The position numbers were made by a program, and so were the translations under genes. From Chryseobacterium indicum (lineage in GTDB: Bacteria; Bacteroidota; Bacteroidia; Flavobacteriales; Weeksellaceae), in the NCBI RefSeq assembly GCF_021504595.1, contig NZ_JACSGT010000002.1:186001-250000 (forward strand): 64,000 nucleotides of DNA, in the 5' to 3' direction. Each line of letters opens with the position of its first letter. The stretch's first letter is position 1. Under the pieces are notes generated by a model, which saw only the letters and a program-made list of their open reading frames with translations, was not told the origin of the DNA and ran no database searches. Positions 52,648 to 61,316 of the stretch are shown here, piece after piece.

Positions 52648-55600
52648 TTAATCTAAAGTACTTGTTTCCTTATCTCCATGTTGCAATTGCGCCTCTTCAT
52701 CCAATTTGAAGCTTGTTTCAAACTCCAGTTCATCACGGTTTTCACAATTTTCCGGATAATCTTCACGGAACAGTGGAAGCGGATGCAGCGGATCAACCGG
52801 TAATCCTGTAGAAGATGCCTGAAGAATCGTCAACGTTGTAGGAACTCTTGTGATCCAGTATTTCCCTTGCGGAACTCCTGTCGGCTGTCTCATCTCGTCC
52901 ACGATGGACATATACATCGGGTCTCCGATCACAGGAACAGCTCCACCATTCCAGATAATCCCTGTTTCAAGGAAGAATTGTACAGCTGCTTCAAATCCTG
53001 GTTTTACGGTAACGATAATTCTCGCCATCCCTGCCTGAAGGAAACTTCTGAACAAAGGATCCATACTTTCGGTAAGGTAGAATTCCTGCCAGCTTTTACG
53101 GTTCGCCCAATAGTACGGATAGAAAGTATAATCCATAATTTCCCACTCAAATGCCTGTTCCATGAACTTTGCCAAAGCAGCATACTGATCAAGATTATCA
53201 TTCAGGTACACTTGGAAGTTATCCATTTTTGTATTATCATTCAATGCGTTTGTTGATTCATAGCCTAGTGTATTTGAGTTAAGGTAATCCTGCAATAGGT
53301 AAGCGATACAGTTATGCTTCAGGGTATCATGCTCCATATAACGGTAGAAGTTCCCCTGTCTTTCTTTGGCTTCTGCTTCTTTAGCTTTCTGCTCCTCGTC
53401 TAAACGTTTTTGTTCTTCCTGAAACTTTTTGTACGCTTCTTCATAGGCTTTAATAATAGCATTAAAGTTTTCTGTCTGCCATTGAAGCATAAATGCATCC
53501 GAAAGTTTGCAATACAACGTCACGTTAAGCGTTACATCTTCAATATTTCTGCCTCGGTACAGAAAGTTAAACGTTCCGGAAAGGTTTAAGCCATTTTCCC
53601 AAATCGTACTCTGGTTGATTCTTCCTCCAAAATTTAAGTTTCTCTCTCCTCCTTTACCGTTGCTGCAATAAAACTCACTATTATGAAATCTGGTATTTCG
53701 ATCCATATAATATTGGATCTTCATATCTTTGGCAGCATAATTTTGTGTAATATTGATAGGTGTTCCTACCGCACCGAATGAACCGGTTGAATTTGGACGC
53801 CCAACAATTTCCTGATATACTTCCACATTTTCTTTTGGAAGGTCGGTTAAAGTTACTCCGTAAATATTTGCCCAATGTTGAAGTAAGTCTTTCGTTGCAG
53901 CTTTCGGACTTGCCATATTCCATGGCTCCGGAGCTGTTCTCGGATCTACCGGAGCTGTAAGCACCTGCGCTTTTGCAACGGCAACCGCCAGACGATGCAG
54001 TCTTGAAGGTTCAGGAACCATAAATTCAAACATAGTACGTTTACCATAATTGTAAATTTGGTTTTTCATCTTCTTATCGATCCATCTGTAAACGCCTGTA
54101 ATGTGTTTAGGCTGTGCAGCATCGGCATTATCCGTTTTGGTTACCTTTCCTCTGTTGTCAAATTCATGAACATTGGTTTCCGTGTATTCTTTAATGATCT
54201 TTTGTACCCTTTCTTCAGAAACTTTGGTTAATACTCTTTCCATCGCTCTTTCCGTGATTTCCTGAGATTTAGCAACCGCCTGTCTCGTGCTGTCATGTTG
54301 AGCTGTATTGTTCGCATAGTCTGCCCCCATCTCAAATACTGTTTTACCCGCACCATAGCTGTATCTTGCATAAGCCGTGATACTCTGATCTTTCTCCAAC
54401 TCTTTCGCTACTTCCGTCTGCATATCTGTTCTGGAAGTTTTGGAAGTATCAGAGATTTTCTCTGTTTCCTGAGACTTGGAAGTAGTGTCGGTAATTTCAG
54501 AATAATCCCTTGCTACGGAAGATTTGTGTCTCAGCTCACTTGCCATCACGTTCTCAATATTGGAAACTTCTCCCGGAACGTAGGCGTGAACACTTTGAAC
54601 GACTTTCAGATAATCAGCAACCCCTAATCTTTTGATTCCGAAGTTTCTGCGTTTCTGGATTTTTACGTTTTCAGGTTCTTCCGGATTTTCAGCTACCCCT
54701 CTGGTCAGAGTAAGCATTCCGGTTAGACTGATATCTTCTTTTGGGTACAGCTGTCCAAGATCTGCAGATGCTTTACTTCCATTATCAAAAATAATTTCTA
54801 TTCTAAAATAAAGACTTGCTCTGAACTTATTGATAAGACAGGTTGGCAAAGTAATTTTATCGTTGATTACCGGAATATTGCTAAAGTTTTCTTCAAAACT
54901 TCCTGCGGTATCGGTTGTAGCAATAATCTTTACAGAAGCCACACTCCATGAAGAATCTGCGACCTCAAAAGAGAAATTAACAAATCCTCCTGTTCCTGCA
55001 AATCCGAATGTATTGTGAGCATAAAAACTATATGCCATCGGTGTTCTTGCCGTACTTTGTACCACCGGAACAGACGCTCCTGCAAGGTTAACATATTGCT
55101 GCTGCTGAAGTGGTGAGCTTTCCAGAGCGGTCTGCATAGAAGAAGAAATATGACTTCCAACAATATTTAAGGCATCTGAATAACTTTCTAATTCATCATC
55201 AAGCGTGATGTTTTGGGAACCGATTCTTAAAGTATTGTCAGAAAGGATTCTGATTCCATCTTTTACAGCTTCTTCGGAGGCTTTCTGGTAATCAAACTCT
55301 GCAAAAAGCTTGATGAAGATATCAAAAGATTCGGGGGAAAGTTTTTCCTTCAGATCCGGCAAATTGATCTCATTTTTATAAGAAAACTGAAAAGGAGCGA
55401 CCTCATATCTCTTCAATTCCTCATACATCCGATTTTTTTCTTCTTCCGGAGTGTCTTCAGTGATCTTACTTTCGATTTCTGCCAGTTTTCTTTCATAGGC
55501 TTCCAGAGCTTCCCTGTTTTCTTCCTGATATCTTGCATATTCATCCTGATAAGCCTGATATGAGGATTTATGATATTTCTTCTGAAGCTTTTCCAATTCT

Positions 55601-56361
55601 GCGTTAAGCTTTTCCAAAGTTTCTTTTTGATGAAGTGCTTTGTTGGCAGCCAATAAAGCCTGTGTTTCAGATTTTAATCTTTGCGAAGTTCTTGCACTCA
55701 AAACATTAGCCGATGTTCCGGAAGCGGCTCTTGAAGAAACAGATCCAGCAGTAACGGCATCTTCAGAGAATAAAAACTTAGGCAAAACGATTTTCCCATC
55801 CAAGGCCTTTTCCAATGGTTTCCCTCCATTAGCCTTGATAATTTCAGGATCTGCTAAATTCATACTTTGGGCAAAGCCAATATGGATTGCCATTAAAATA
55901 TGGCTGATTGCTTCTTTCACATAGAAATCTCCCTGAGTAACGATCTGGAAAATATAATTATTCCAAAGAGTTGAAAAGATTTTGATTCCATCTGCTGTAA
56001 GCTCTTTATTGTTATCAATAAGATGACTGTAATAATTTTTTACATCGCTTAATTCGTTGGCGTTAAGCTCTTCTCTTTTAGAAATTTTTCTCCCGATGAT
56101 CAGAAGTTTGCCGAATTCTCCTTCTTCAATTTTCTTTTCGGTTTCGAATCCGGAATTACTGAATGTTTTTGCCGCATTTGTCATTTCTGAGAGCTTTGAT
56201 GCTCTTGAAGACTTTCCTGCGACGGCAGTATCGAAAGTTCCGGTAACCCCTTTTGGTCTGTGGATAAATCCTAAATTTCGTTCTTTGGTTTCTGTAAGCT
56301 GTGGATTTCTTAAGCTCACGAATCTGAAAAGCGTCTGAGACGCATTGTTTTTTCCTGACAT
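52648..56361 (-). CDS. 1237-aa coiled-coil protein of unknown family, possible effector carrier
   Basis: Not recognised. No signal peptide and no membrane helix. The N-terminal ~220 residues (SQTLFRFVSLRNPQLTETKE...) are globular and helical. A long coiled coil spans ~225-330 ('NAELEKLQKKYHKSSYQAYQ', 'AYERKLAEIESKITEDTPEE'). A beta-rich middle follows ('YSFYAHNTFGFAGTGGFVNF'), then Ser/Thr/Glu-rich 'SKSQETEKISDTSKTSRTDM', a second coil ('EEAYKKFQEEQKRLDEEQKA') and a compact C-terminus ('PGFEAAVQFFLETGIIWNGG'). That last ~90 residues exist again as an orphan fragment at 50795-51091, so the 3' end is a recombination site. It heads an operon with a lysozyme-like protein and a small membrane protein; delivery or scaffold role is inferred. 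Confidence 0.7.
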   Translation of the reverse strand: MSGKNNASQTLFRFVSLRNPQLTETKERNLGFIHRPKGVTGTFDTAVAGKSSRASKLSEMTNAAKTFSNSGFETEKKIEEGEFGKLLIIGRKISKREELNANELSDVKNYYSHLIDNNKELTADGIKIFSTLWNNYIFQIVTQGDFYVKEAISHILMAIHIGFAQSMNLADPEIIKANGGKPLEKALDGKIVLPKFLFSEDAVTAGSVSSRAASGTSANVLSARTSQRLKSETQALLAANKALHQKETLEKLNAELEKLQKKYHKSSYQAYQDEYARYQEENREALEAYERKLAEIESKITEDTPEEEKNRMYEELKRYEVAPFQFSYKNEINLPDLKEKLSPESFDIFIKLFAEFDYQKASEEAVKDGIRILSDNTLRIGSQNITLDDELESYSDALNIVGSHISSSMQTALESSPLQQQQYVNLAGASVPVVQSTARTPMAYSFYAHNTFGFAGTGGFVNFSFEVADSSWSVASVKIIATTDTAGSFEENFSNIPVINDKITLPTCLINKFRASLYFRIEIIFDNGSKASADLGQLYPKEDISLTGMLTLTRGVAENPEEPENVKIQKRRNFGIKRLGVADYLKVVQSVHAYVPGEVSNIENVMASELRHKSSVARDYSEITDTTSKSQETEKISDTSKTSRTDMQTEVAKELEKDQSITAYARYSYGAGKTVFEMGADYANNTAQHDSTRQAVAKSQEITERAMERVLTKVSEERVQKIIKEYTETNVHEFDNRGKVTKTDNADAAQPKHITGVYRWIDKKMKNQIYNYGKRTMFEFMVPEPSRLHRLAVAVAKAQVLTAPVDPRTAPEPWNMASPKAATKDLLQHWANIYGVTLTDLPKENVEVYQEIVGRPNSTGSFGAVGTPINITQNYAAKDMKIQYYMDRNTRFHNSEFYCSNGKGGERNLNFGGRINQSTIWENGLNLSGTFNFLYRGRNIEDVTLNVTLYCKLSDAFMLQWQTENFNAIIKAYEEAYKKFQEEQKRLDEEQKAKEAEAKERQGNFYRYMEHDTLKHNCIAYLLQDYLNSNTLGYESTNALNDNTKMDNFQVYLNDNLDQYAALAKFMEQAFEWEIMDYTFYPYYWANRKSWQEFYLTESMDPLFRSFLQAGMARIIVTVKPGFEAAVQFFLETGIIWNGGAVPVIGDPMYMSIVDEMRQPTGVPQGKYWITRVPTTLTILQASSTGLPVDPLHPLPLFREDYPENCENRDELEFETSFKLDEEAQLQHGDKETSTLD

Positions 56362-56899
56362 TTTGTAAATTTGTTTTGCATTATAAAGGTTAAGATTTGA
56401 AGCCTCTTTTTAGTAGAGTTACTTCAGGTTTTAGCCTTATTTTTTTAGGTGGTCTTCAGGCTAAAGTATGTCCACCATGAGTTTTAAATTTTCTTTTCAT
56501 TTCTCTGTTTTCTATACTGCAAATATCGTCCGGCATGGCGACAAAACTCGTCGTATTAAATTGATTTATAATTATTTTCGATGAAAATTCATAGCTGATT
56601 GAAAATCAGAGAGAAAAATTTTTGAAAGATTTTTCGGAAATTTTGAAGAGAAAATTGTCTTATTTTTTAACCTTTTTCAGAAAGAAATGAAAGAATTCTA
56701 CGAGCTTTCTTTTTGCCATTAAAATCAAACTGAAATTTTCATATTTTAACTAAAAATATTCATAAAGGCTTTTACAGATTTCATCACAACAATATTTTAT
56801 CTTTGCATGTTGGTTTTTATTTAATGAAATAAATTGGCAGATTAACTTATTTTTAAGCTCTGTAATCAACAGAAAAACTAAAACAAAAATGATATAAAA
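56362..56899. other. Intergenic region between the 1237-aa gene and the Kir channel
   Basis: It holds two divergent promoter regions. A pair of related blocks (TTCAGGTTTTAGCC near 56425 and TTCAGGCTAAAG near 56455) flanks AGGTGGT...CCACC, which can fold. The palindrome GCGACAAAACTCGTCGT near 56537-56555 is the inverse-orientation copy of the motif at 9735. No gene is seen. Confidence 0.5.
56798..56805 (+). promoter_or_regulatory. -7 element of the Kir channel promoter
   Basis: TATCTTTG matches TAnnTTTG. The -33 region (CTTTTACAGA) is weak. About 95 bp upstream of the start codon. Confidence 0.4.
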
Positions 56900-57874
56900 A
56901 TGGCACGGGGATTCAGAAAAAAAATTCAGCAGAAAAATACCGAAAACAGTGGTTTTGGCAGCAATCTTTCGGGAAGATTCATTAATAAGGACGGTCTTCC
57001 GAATGTCAACAGAAAGGGAGTGAATATTTTCAACAGATACAGTTGGTATCACACGATGCTGGATCTCTCTACATTCAATTTTCTTTCTTATCTGGTGGTT
57101 GCTTATATTTTAGTGAATTTATTTTTTGCTTTAATTTATTATCTCATTGGTGTAGAACATTTAACGGGCATTGATAAAAGTAATCCTGTGAATGAATTCA
57201 TTGATGTGTTTTTCTTCAGTTCCCAGACATTTACAACAGTAGGATACGGAAGGATTGCTCCGGTAGGTTTTATGGCAAGTCTGGTCGCTACTTTTGAGGC
57301 TTTTTTAGGATTGCTTACCTTTGCCATTGCAACGGGACTTTTCTACGGAAGATTTTCTAGACCGAGAGCCTATCTGAAGTTTTCTGATGTTGCGGTTGTC
57401 GCACCTTTTAAAGAAACTTCAGCATTAATGTTCAGGCTGGCTCCCTATAAAAACAATGCATTAACGGATGCAGATGTTGTTATTACAACAGCTATTGAAG
57501 TGATGGAAAACAGCTCTCCGAAAATTAATTTTTATCAGCTGAAAACACAGCTCAGCAAAATCAATACTTTGGCTCTGAACTGGACGATTGTACATGAAAT
57601 TGATGAAGAGTCTCCGTTTTACGGGTTTTCAGAAGACGATTTTAAAAATACAGGAATTGAAATTATTGTTCATATCCGCGCTTTTGACGAGGTTTTTTCA
57701 AATACGGTAGTACAGAGAACCTCTTATGTAACCAAAGAAATCGTGTACGGTGCAAAGTTTATCCCGATGTATTATCCTGATAAAGATAATCTCTCCACGG
57801 TGCTGAATCTGGATAAAATAAGTGACTATCAAAAAGCAGAACTTCCGGTATTCATGGAAGAAGAAGAAGAATAA
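56900..57874 (+). CDS. Inward-rectifier K+ channel (KirBac-like)
   Basis: 324 aa. Slide helix 'NIFNRYSWYHTMLDLSTFNF', first membrane helix 'FLSYLVVAYILVNLFFALIY', pore helix and selectivity filter T113-V-G-Y-G117 ('FTTVGYGRIAP'), second helix 'GLLTFAIATGLFYGRFSRP', then the immunoglobulin-like cytoplasmic Kir domain ('LKFSDVAVVAPFKETSALMF', 'NWTIVHEIDEESPFYGFS', 'VHIRAFDEVFSNTVVQRTSY'). All landmarks are intact. Followed 4 bp later by a YkgJ-type gene. Confidence 0.95.
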   Translation: MARGFRKKIQQKNTENSGFGSNLSGRFINKDGLPNVNRKGVNIFNRYSWYHTMLDLSTFNFLSYLVVAYILVNLFFALIYYLIGVEHLTGIDKSNPVNEFIDVFFFSSQTFTTVGYGRIAPVGFMASLVATFEAFLGLLTFAIATGLFYGRFSRPRAYLKFSDVAVVAPFKETSALMFRLAPYKNNALTDADVVITTAIEVMENSSPKINFYQLKTQLSKINTLALNWTIVHEIDEESPFYGFSEDDFKNTGIEIIVHIRAFDEVFSNTVVQRTSYVTKEIVYGAKFIPMYYPDKDNLSTVLNLDKISDYQKAELPVFMEEEEE

Positions 57875-57877
57875 TAA

Positions 57878-58366
57878 ATGGATTTAGAATTTTATAAAAA
57901 ACAGGCTTTACAAAAGCAGAAAGAACATAAAAAATTTCTAGACGGGCTGAAAAAGAAACCGCCCAAAAATCTGGATTATATCGTTCAGGAAACGCACGAA
58001 GAGGTTTTTGAAAAGATAGACTGTCTGCAGTGCGCCAACTGCTGTAAAACAACGGGGCCGCTTTATACAGAAAAGGACATTGAAAGAATTTCCAAGCATC
58101 TCCGCATGAAATCTGCCGATTTTGAAGCAAAATTCCTGCGTGTAGATGAAGACAATGATAAAGTTCTTCAGAATTTGCCGTGCTTTTTTTTAAATGAAGA
58201 CAATACCTGCTCCATCTATGAGGTTCGTCCGAAAGCCTGCAGAGAATATCCGCACACCGACAGAAAGAAGATCTACCAGATCAATAATCTGATGATTAAA
58301 AACACCGTCATTTGTCCCGCTGCATACGAATTTGTAGAGCGCATTATGAAAAATTTGGGAAAATGA
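57878..58366 (+). CDS. YkgJ-family cysteine-cluster protein
   Basis: 162 aa. The Cys cluster is 'KIDCLQCANCCKTTGPLYTE' (C-x2-C-x2-CC) with later Cys in 'LPCFFLNEDNTCSIYEVRPK' and 'ACREYP', and a final 'TVICPAAYEFV'. This is the UPF0153/YkgJ pattern, thought to bind Zn or an Fe-S cluster. Cytoplasmic; function unclear. Starts 4 bp after the Kir channel gene, so cotranscribed. Confidence 0.93.
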   Translation: MDLEFYKKQALQKQKEHKKFLDGLKKKPPKNLDYIVQETHEEVFEKIDCLQCANCCKTTGPLYTEKDIERISKHLRMKSADFEAKFLRVDEDNDKVLQNLPCFFLNEDNTCSIYEVRPKACREYPHTDRKKIYQINNLMIKNTVICPAAYEFVERIMKNLGK

Positions 58367-58482
58367 TATCCAATTCAAAATCAGTCTTAAATAATTATAA
58401 AGTCCGTTAAATAAAGACTTTACACATAATATTAGATAAAATACCGCCGTTTAAATTAAACAACCATTTAAATATTAATATT

Positions 58483-58827
58483 ATGAAGAAGTTAGTTTTA
58501 ACAGCAGCGTTTACATTAGTCGGAGTAATCGCAGTATCGGCTCAGACGGAAACATCACAACAAAACCCGTCCACAAATTCTAATAATCCATCGACTACTC
58601 AGACCCAGCAGAATTCACAGGCAACCACAAACTGGGGAACAACTTCCGGAGCATCCGGTCAAAACCAAAATACAGGAACCACTGCCACTGTTGAAGCAGC
58701 AACGCCTTCCACAACAGCCTCTGCCGAAACCACTGTAAATGCCAATACCGAAGTTGTAGCAGACACCATCAAATCCACAGACGCTATAAAAGAAGACAAA
58801 AAATCCAAGAAGAAAAAGTCGAAGTAA
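58483..58827 (+). CDS. Secreted low-complexity Thr/Asn/Gln-rich protein
   Basis: 114 aa with a signal peptide (LVLTAAFTLVGVIAVSAQT). The mature part is almost only Thr, Ser, Asn, Gln and Ala, and ends in a basic 'KEDKKSKKKKSK' tail. Probably a small envelope or secreted protein of disordered structure. A terminator follows at 58858. Confidence 0.7.
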   Translation: MKKLVLTAAFTLVGVIAVSAQTETSQQNPSTNSNNPSTTQTQQNSQATTNWGTTSGASGQNQNTGTTATVEAATPSTTASAETTVNANTEVVADTIKSTDAIKEDKKSKKKKSK

Positions 58828-58857
58828 GTATTTAAATTTTTAAGAAGTAGAAAGAAG

Positions 58858-58887
58858 ATCCTGAAATGTAATGTTTCAGGATTTTTT
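58858..58887 (+). terminator. Rho-independent terminator
   Basis: ATCCTGAAA pairs with TTTCAGGAT, followed by six T. It ends the low-complexity protein gene. Confidence 0.8.
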
Positions 58888-58913
58888 AGGTAAATATCAA
58901 ACGGTATAATTTA

Positions 58914-59057
58914 TCTTAAATAATTATAAATCAAGTTAAAAGAAGTAGAAACAATAAACTTTGTACGAAAGTTGCATTTAACATAATATCAAATTTTGAA
59001 TAAATAATCGATATGCAAATAAAGAGAATCCTGAATCATTTTTCAGGATTTTTTGTG
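58914..59057 (+). ncRNA. Possible small RNA or residue of a duplicated promoter-terminator cassette
   Basis: TCTTAAATAATTATAAA occurs at ~58384 (before the low-complexity gene) and again at ~58914. A second hairpin, AATCCTGAA/TTCAGGATT plus T-run, at ~59029-59055 mirrors the terminator at 58858. The ~100 bp between hold no frame. Either a deleted copy of the neighbouring gene or an sRNA. Confidence 0.3.
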
Positions 59058-59408
59058 ATGTATTTCCTCAAGTCTGAACTGAACAATTTTCTTTATTAAT
59101 TCTTCAGGTAGACCCTCATTTACAGGAAACTGCACCGCTCCTTTTGAAAATCTATAATTGCTTTTTTTAAATTCACCCTCAAATTCTTTTATCCCTTCTG
59201 CTCCGGGATAAAAGCCAATATGTTTTTTATACCCTGCGAAATAAACCACCGGTTTATTTTTGTATCTGAAAGCGGGCATCTGATAACCAATATATTCTTC
59301 AATTTCAGAATTTTGCAAAAGAATCAGTTTTCTGAGATTCTCTAATTTATCCTTGATTTCAGGAAACAGGGCAATATATTCATCAATATTTTCAAATGTA
59401 TTTTTCAT
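59043..59408 (-). CDS. DUF1801-family protein (YdhG-like)
   Basis: 121 aa. 'FENIDEYIALFPEIKDKLEN', 'EIEEYIGYQMPAFRYKNKPV', 'VYFAGYKKHIGFYPGAEGIK' and 'SKGAVQFPVNEGLPEELIKK' make up the DUF1801 fold, often annotated as frataxin-like iron chaperone in Bacillus. Cytoplasmic. The coding end overlaps the hairpin at 59029-59055. Confidence 0.9.
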   Translation of the reverse strand: MKNTFENIDEYIALFPEIKDKLENLRKLILLQNSEIEEYIGYQMPAFRYKNKPVVYFAGYKKHIGFYPGAEGIKEFEGEFKKSNYRFSKGAVQFPVNEGLPEELIKKIVQFRLEEIHHKKS

Positions 59409-59767
59409 GAATTAAATGTAATGATTTTTCACTTTTTGGCAGTTCTTATTGTCATTCAGATCGAACCGTAGCGAAGTGAAGAATCTGTCTTTGGTTGAGA
59501 CGTTGTAGATTTCTCTTATGCCCAAATGATATGAAGATGTTAGTTTCATTTGAATTAAAATGATTATCATTAGCTGAATGAAATGCCCTTACGATCGAAA
59601 AATATTCAGCATCATTCCAAAACAAGATCTTTCGAACGTAGCGTTAAAAATAAAAAAAGCGCTGAATAATCAACGCTTTCTCCTTTCACTTTTTACTTTT
59701 TTCCCATTTATAATCCCGGGAACAGGTTATATGAAAAAAGGTCGGGAATTTTCCCAACCTTTGTATT
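59409..59767. other. Intergenic region with a dispersed-repeat fragment
   Basis: GTCATTCAGATCG...AGCGAAGTGAAGAATCT near 59453-59490 resembles the 'GTCATTCTGA...GAAGAATCT' dispersed repeat that is frequent in flavobacterial intergenic DNA (from memory). Another hairpin, AAAGCG/CGCTTT, lies near 59655. No gene is seen. Confidence 0.45.
59734..59763 (-). terminator. Terminator of gdhA
   Basis: AAAGGTTGGGAA pairs with the complement of TTCCCGACCTTT on the minus strand, followed by T-run. Confidence 0.75.
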
Positions 59768-61126
59768 TTATACTACTCCCTGAGCTAACATTGCTTCAGC
59801 AACTTTCACGAATCCGGCGATATTGGCACCTTTTACGTAGTTTACATAGCCGTCTTCTTCTTTTCCGTAGTCTCTGCACGCTTTGTGAATTCCGATCATA
59901 ATCTCTTTCAGTCTTGCATCAACTTCTTCAGAAGTCCAGTTCAGACGGATCGAGTTTTGCGTCATTTCAAGACCTGAAGTTGCAACACCACCCGCGTTAG
60001 AAGCTTTCCCCGGAGAGAACAATACTTTATTGTCTAAGAAATAGTTGATTGCATCAAGTGTTGAAGGCATGTTTGCGGCTTCTGTTACACAAACGCATCC
60101 GTTTTCCACCAATAATTTAGCATCTTCCAAGTCTAATTCGTTTTGGGTTGCAGAAGGAATCGCAACATCACACTTCACTTCCCAAGGACGTTTTCCTGCG
60201 AAGAATTCCGCAGAAGGGTATTTCTTCACGTAATCTTCAGCTCTGTTGTTTCCTGAAGATCTCAATTCCAACAGATAATCGATCTTATCGCCGTCGATTC
60301 CGTCTTTATCATATACATAACCATCCGGTCCGGAAATCGTTACAACCTTTCCTCCAAGTTCAGAGATTTTTTTAATAACTCCCCAAGCTACGTTTCCGAA
60401 ACCTGAAACCGTTACCGTTTTATCTTTGAAAGTCTGTCCAATTGTTTTAAGCATCTGCTCTGCGAAGTAAACAACACCGTATCCTGTAGCTTCAGGACGG
60501 ATTAATGATCCTCCGTATGCAAGACCTTTTCCTGTAAGAACTCCCGTAAATTCGTTTCTGATTTTCTTATACTGCCCGAATAAATACCCGATCTCTCTTG
60601 CTCCTACTCCAATGTCTCCTGCAGGAACATCTGTTTCAGGACCAATGTGTTTGCACATTTCCGTCATGAAAGCCTGGCAGAAACGCATTACTTCCATATC
60701 GGATTTCCCTTGCGGATCAAAGTCTGAACCTCCTTTTCCACCTCCCATCGGAAGCGTAGTTAAAGAGTTTTTAAATACCTGCTCGAACGCTAAAAATTTA
60801 AGAACAGAAAGGTTTACGGTAGGATGGAAACGGATTCCTCCTTTGTATGGTCCGATCGCAGAATTCATCTGGATTCTGAACCCTCTGTTTACCTGGATCT
60901 CTCCTTTATCGTCAACCCATGGAACTCTGAAGATGATAATTCTTTCAGCTTCCGCCATTCTTTCAAGAAGCTTCATTCCCGTATATTCCTTTTTCGTTAA
61001 GATAAACGGAATTACAGTTACCGCAACTTCTTTTACTGCTTGTAAAAATTCTGGCTCATTAGGGTTTTTTGCCTCAATTTTTGCTATAAATTCTTGGATT
61101 TTCTGGTCAATATTATATTGTTCCAT
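59768..61126 (-). CDS. gdhA: NADP-type glutamate dehydrogenase
   Basis: 452 aa, the size of hexameric GdhA. It makes glutamate from 2-oxoglutarate and ammonium. The substrate domain has 'GPYKGGIRFHPTVNLSVLKF', 'LPMGGGKGGSDFDPQGKSD' with the catalytic Lys, and 'TDVPAGDIGVGAREIGYLFG'. The nucleotide domain has 'TVSGFGNVAWGVIKKISELG' (Gly-rich loop). 'ATGYGVVYFAEQML' precedes it. The end 'VKGANIAGFVKVAEAMLAQG' matches the family. A consensus promoter lies at 61153-61182. Confidence 0.97.
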   Translation of the reverse strand: MEQYNIDQKIQEFIAKIEAKNPNEPEFLQAVKEVAVTVIPFILTKKEYTGMKLLERMAEAERIIIFRVPWVDDKGEIQVNRGFRIQMNSAIGPYKGGIRFHPTVNLSVLKFLAFEQVFKNSLTTLPMGGGKGGSDFDPQGKSDMEVMRFCQAFMTEMCKHIGPETDVPAGDIGVGAREIGYLFGQYKKIRNEFTGVLTGKGLAYGGSLIRPEATGYGVVYFAEQMLKTIGQTFKDKTVTVSGFGNVAWGVIKKISELGGKVVTISGPDGYVYDKDGIDGDKIDYLLELRSSGNNRAEDYVKKYPSAEFFAGKRPWEVKCDVAIPSATQNELDLEDAKLLVENGCVCVTEAANMPSTLDAINYFLDNKVLFSPGKASNAGGVATSGLEMTQNSIRLNWTSEEVDARLKEIMIGIHKACRDYGKEEDGYVNYVKGANIAGFVKVAEAMLAQGVV

Positions 61127-61152
61127 ATATTAGGGTTGAATATTATTGCCAA

Positions 61153-61182
61153 CAAATTTAATTTTTTTTTCAAGATTCACAA
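61153..61182 (-). promoter_or_regulatory. gdhA promoter
   Basis: On the minus strand TTG (61182-61180), 19 bp, then TAAATTTG (61160-61153): a perfect Bacteroidota consensus. The start codon is 27 bp downstream. Confidence 0.75.
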
Positions 61183-61316
61183 CACCCTAAATAACAATTG
61201 TTGAAAATTTAATAATATAATGACTTAATATTATTAAATCAGCAATTCAATCATTAATTTTATTAAAAATTAAATGTTATGTTTAAAATAATGCAATATT
61301 AAGAAATCATTAATTG

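Noticed and set aside
53004..55163. Minus- and plus-strand short frames within the 1237-aa gene
   Set aside because: All lie in other frames of a single long coding sequence with consistent codon use.
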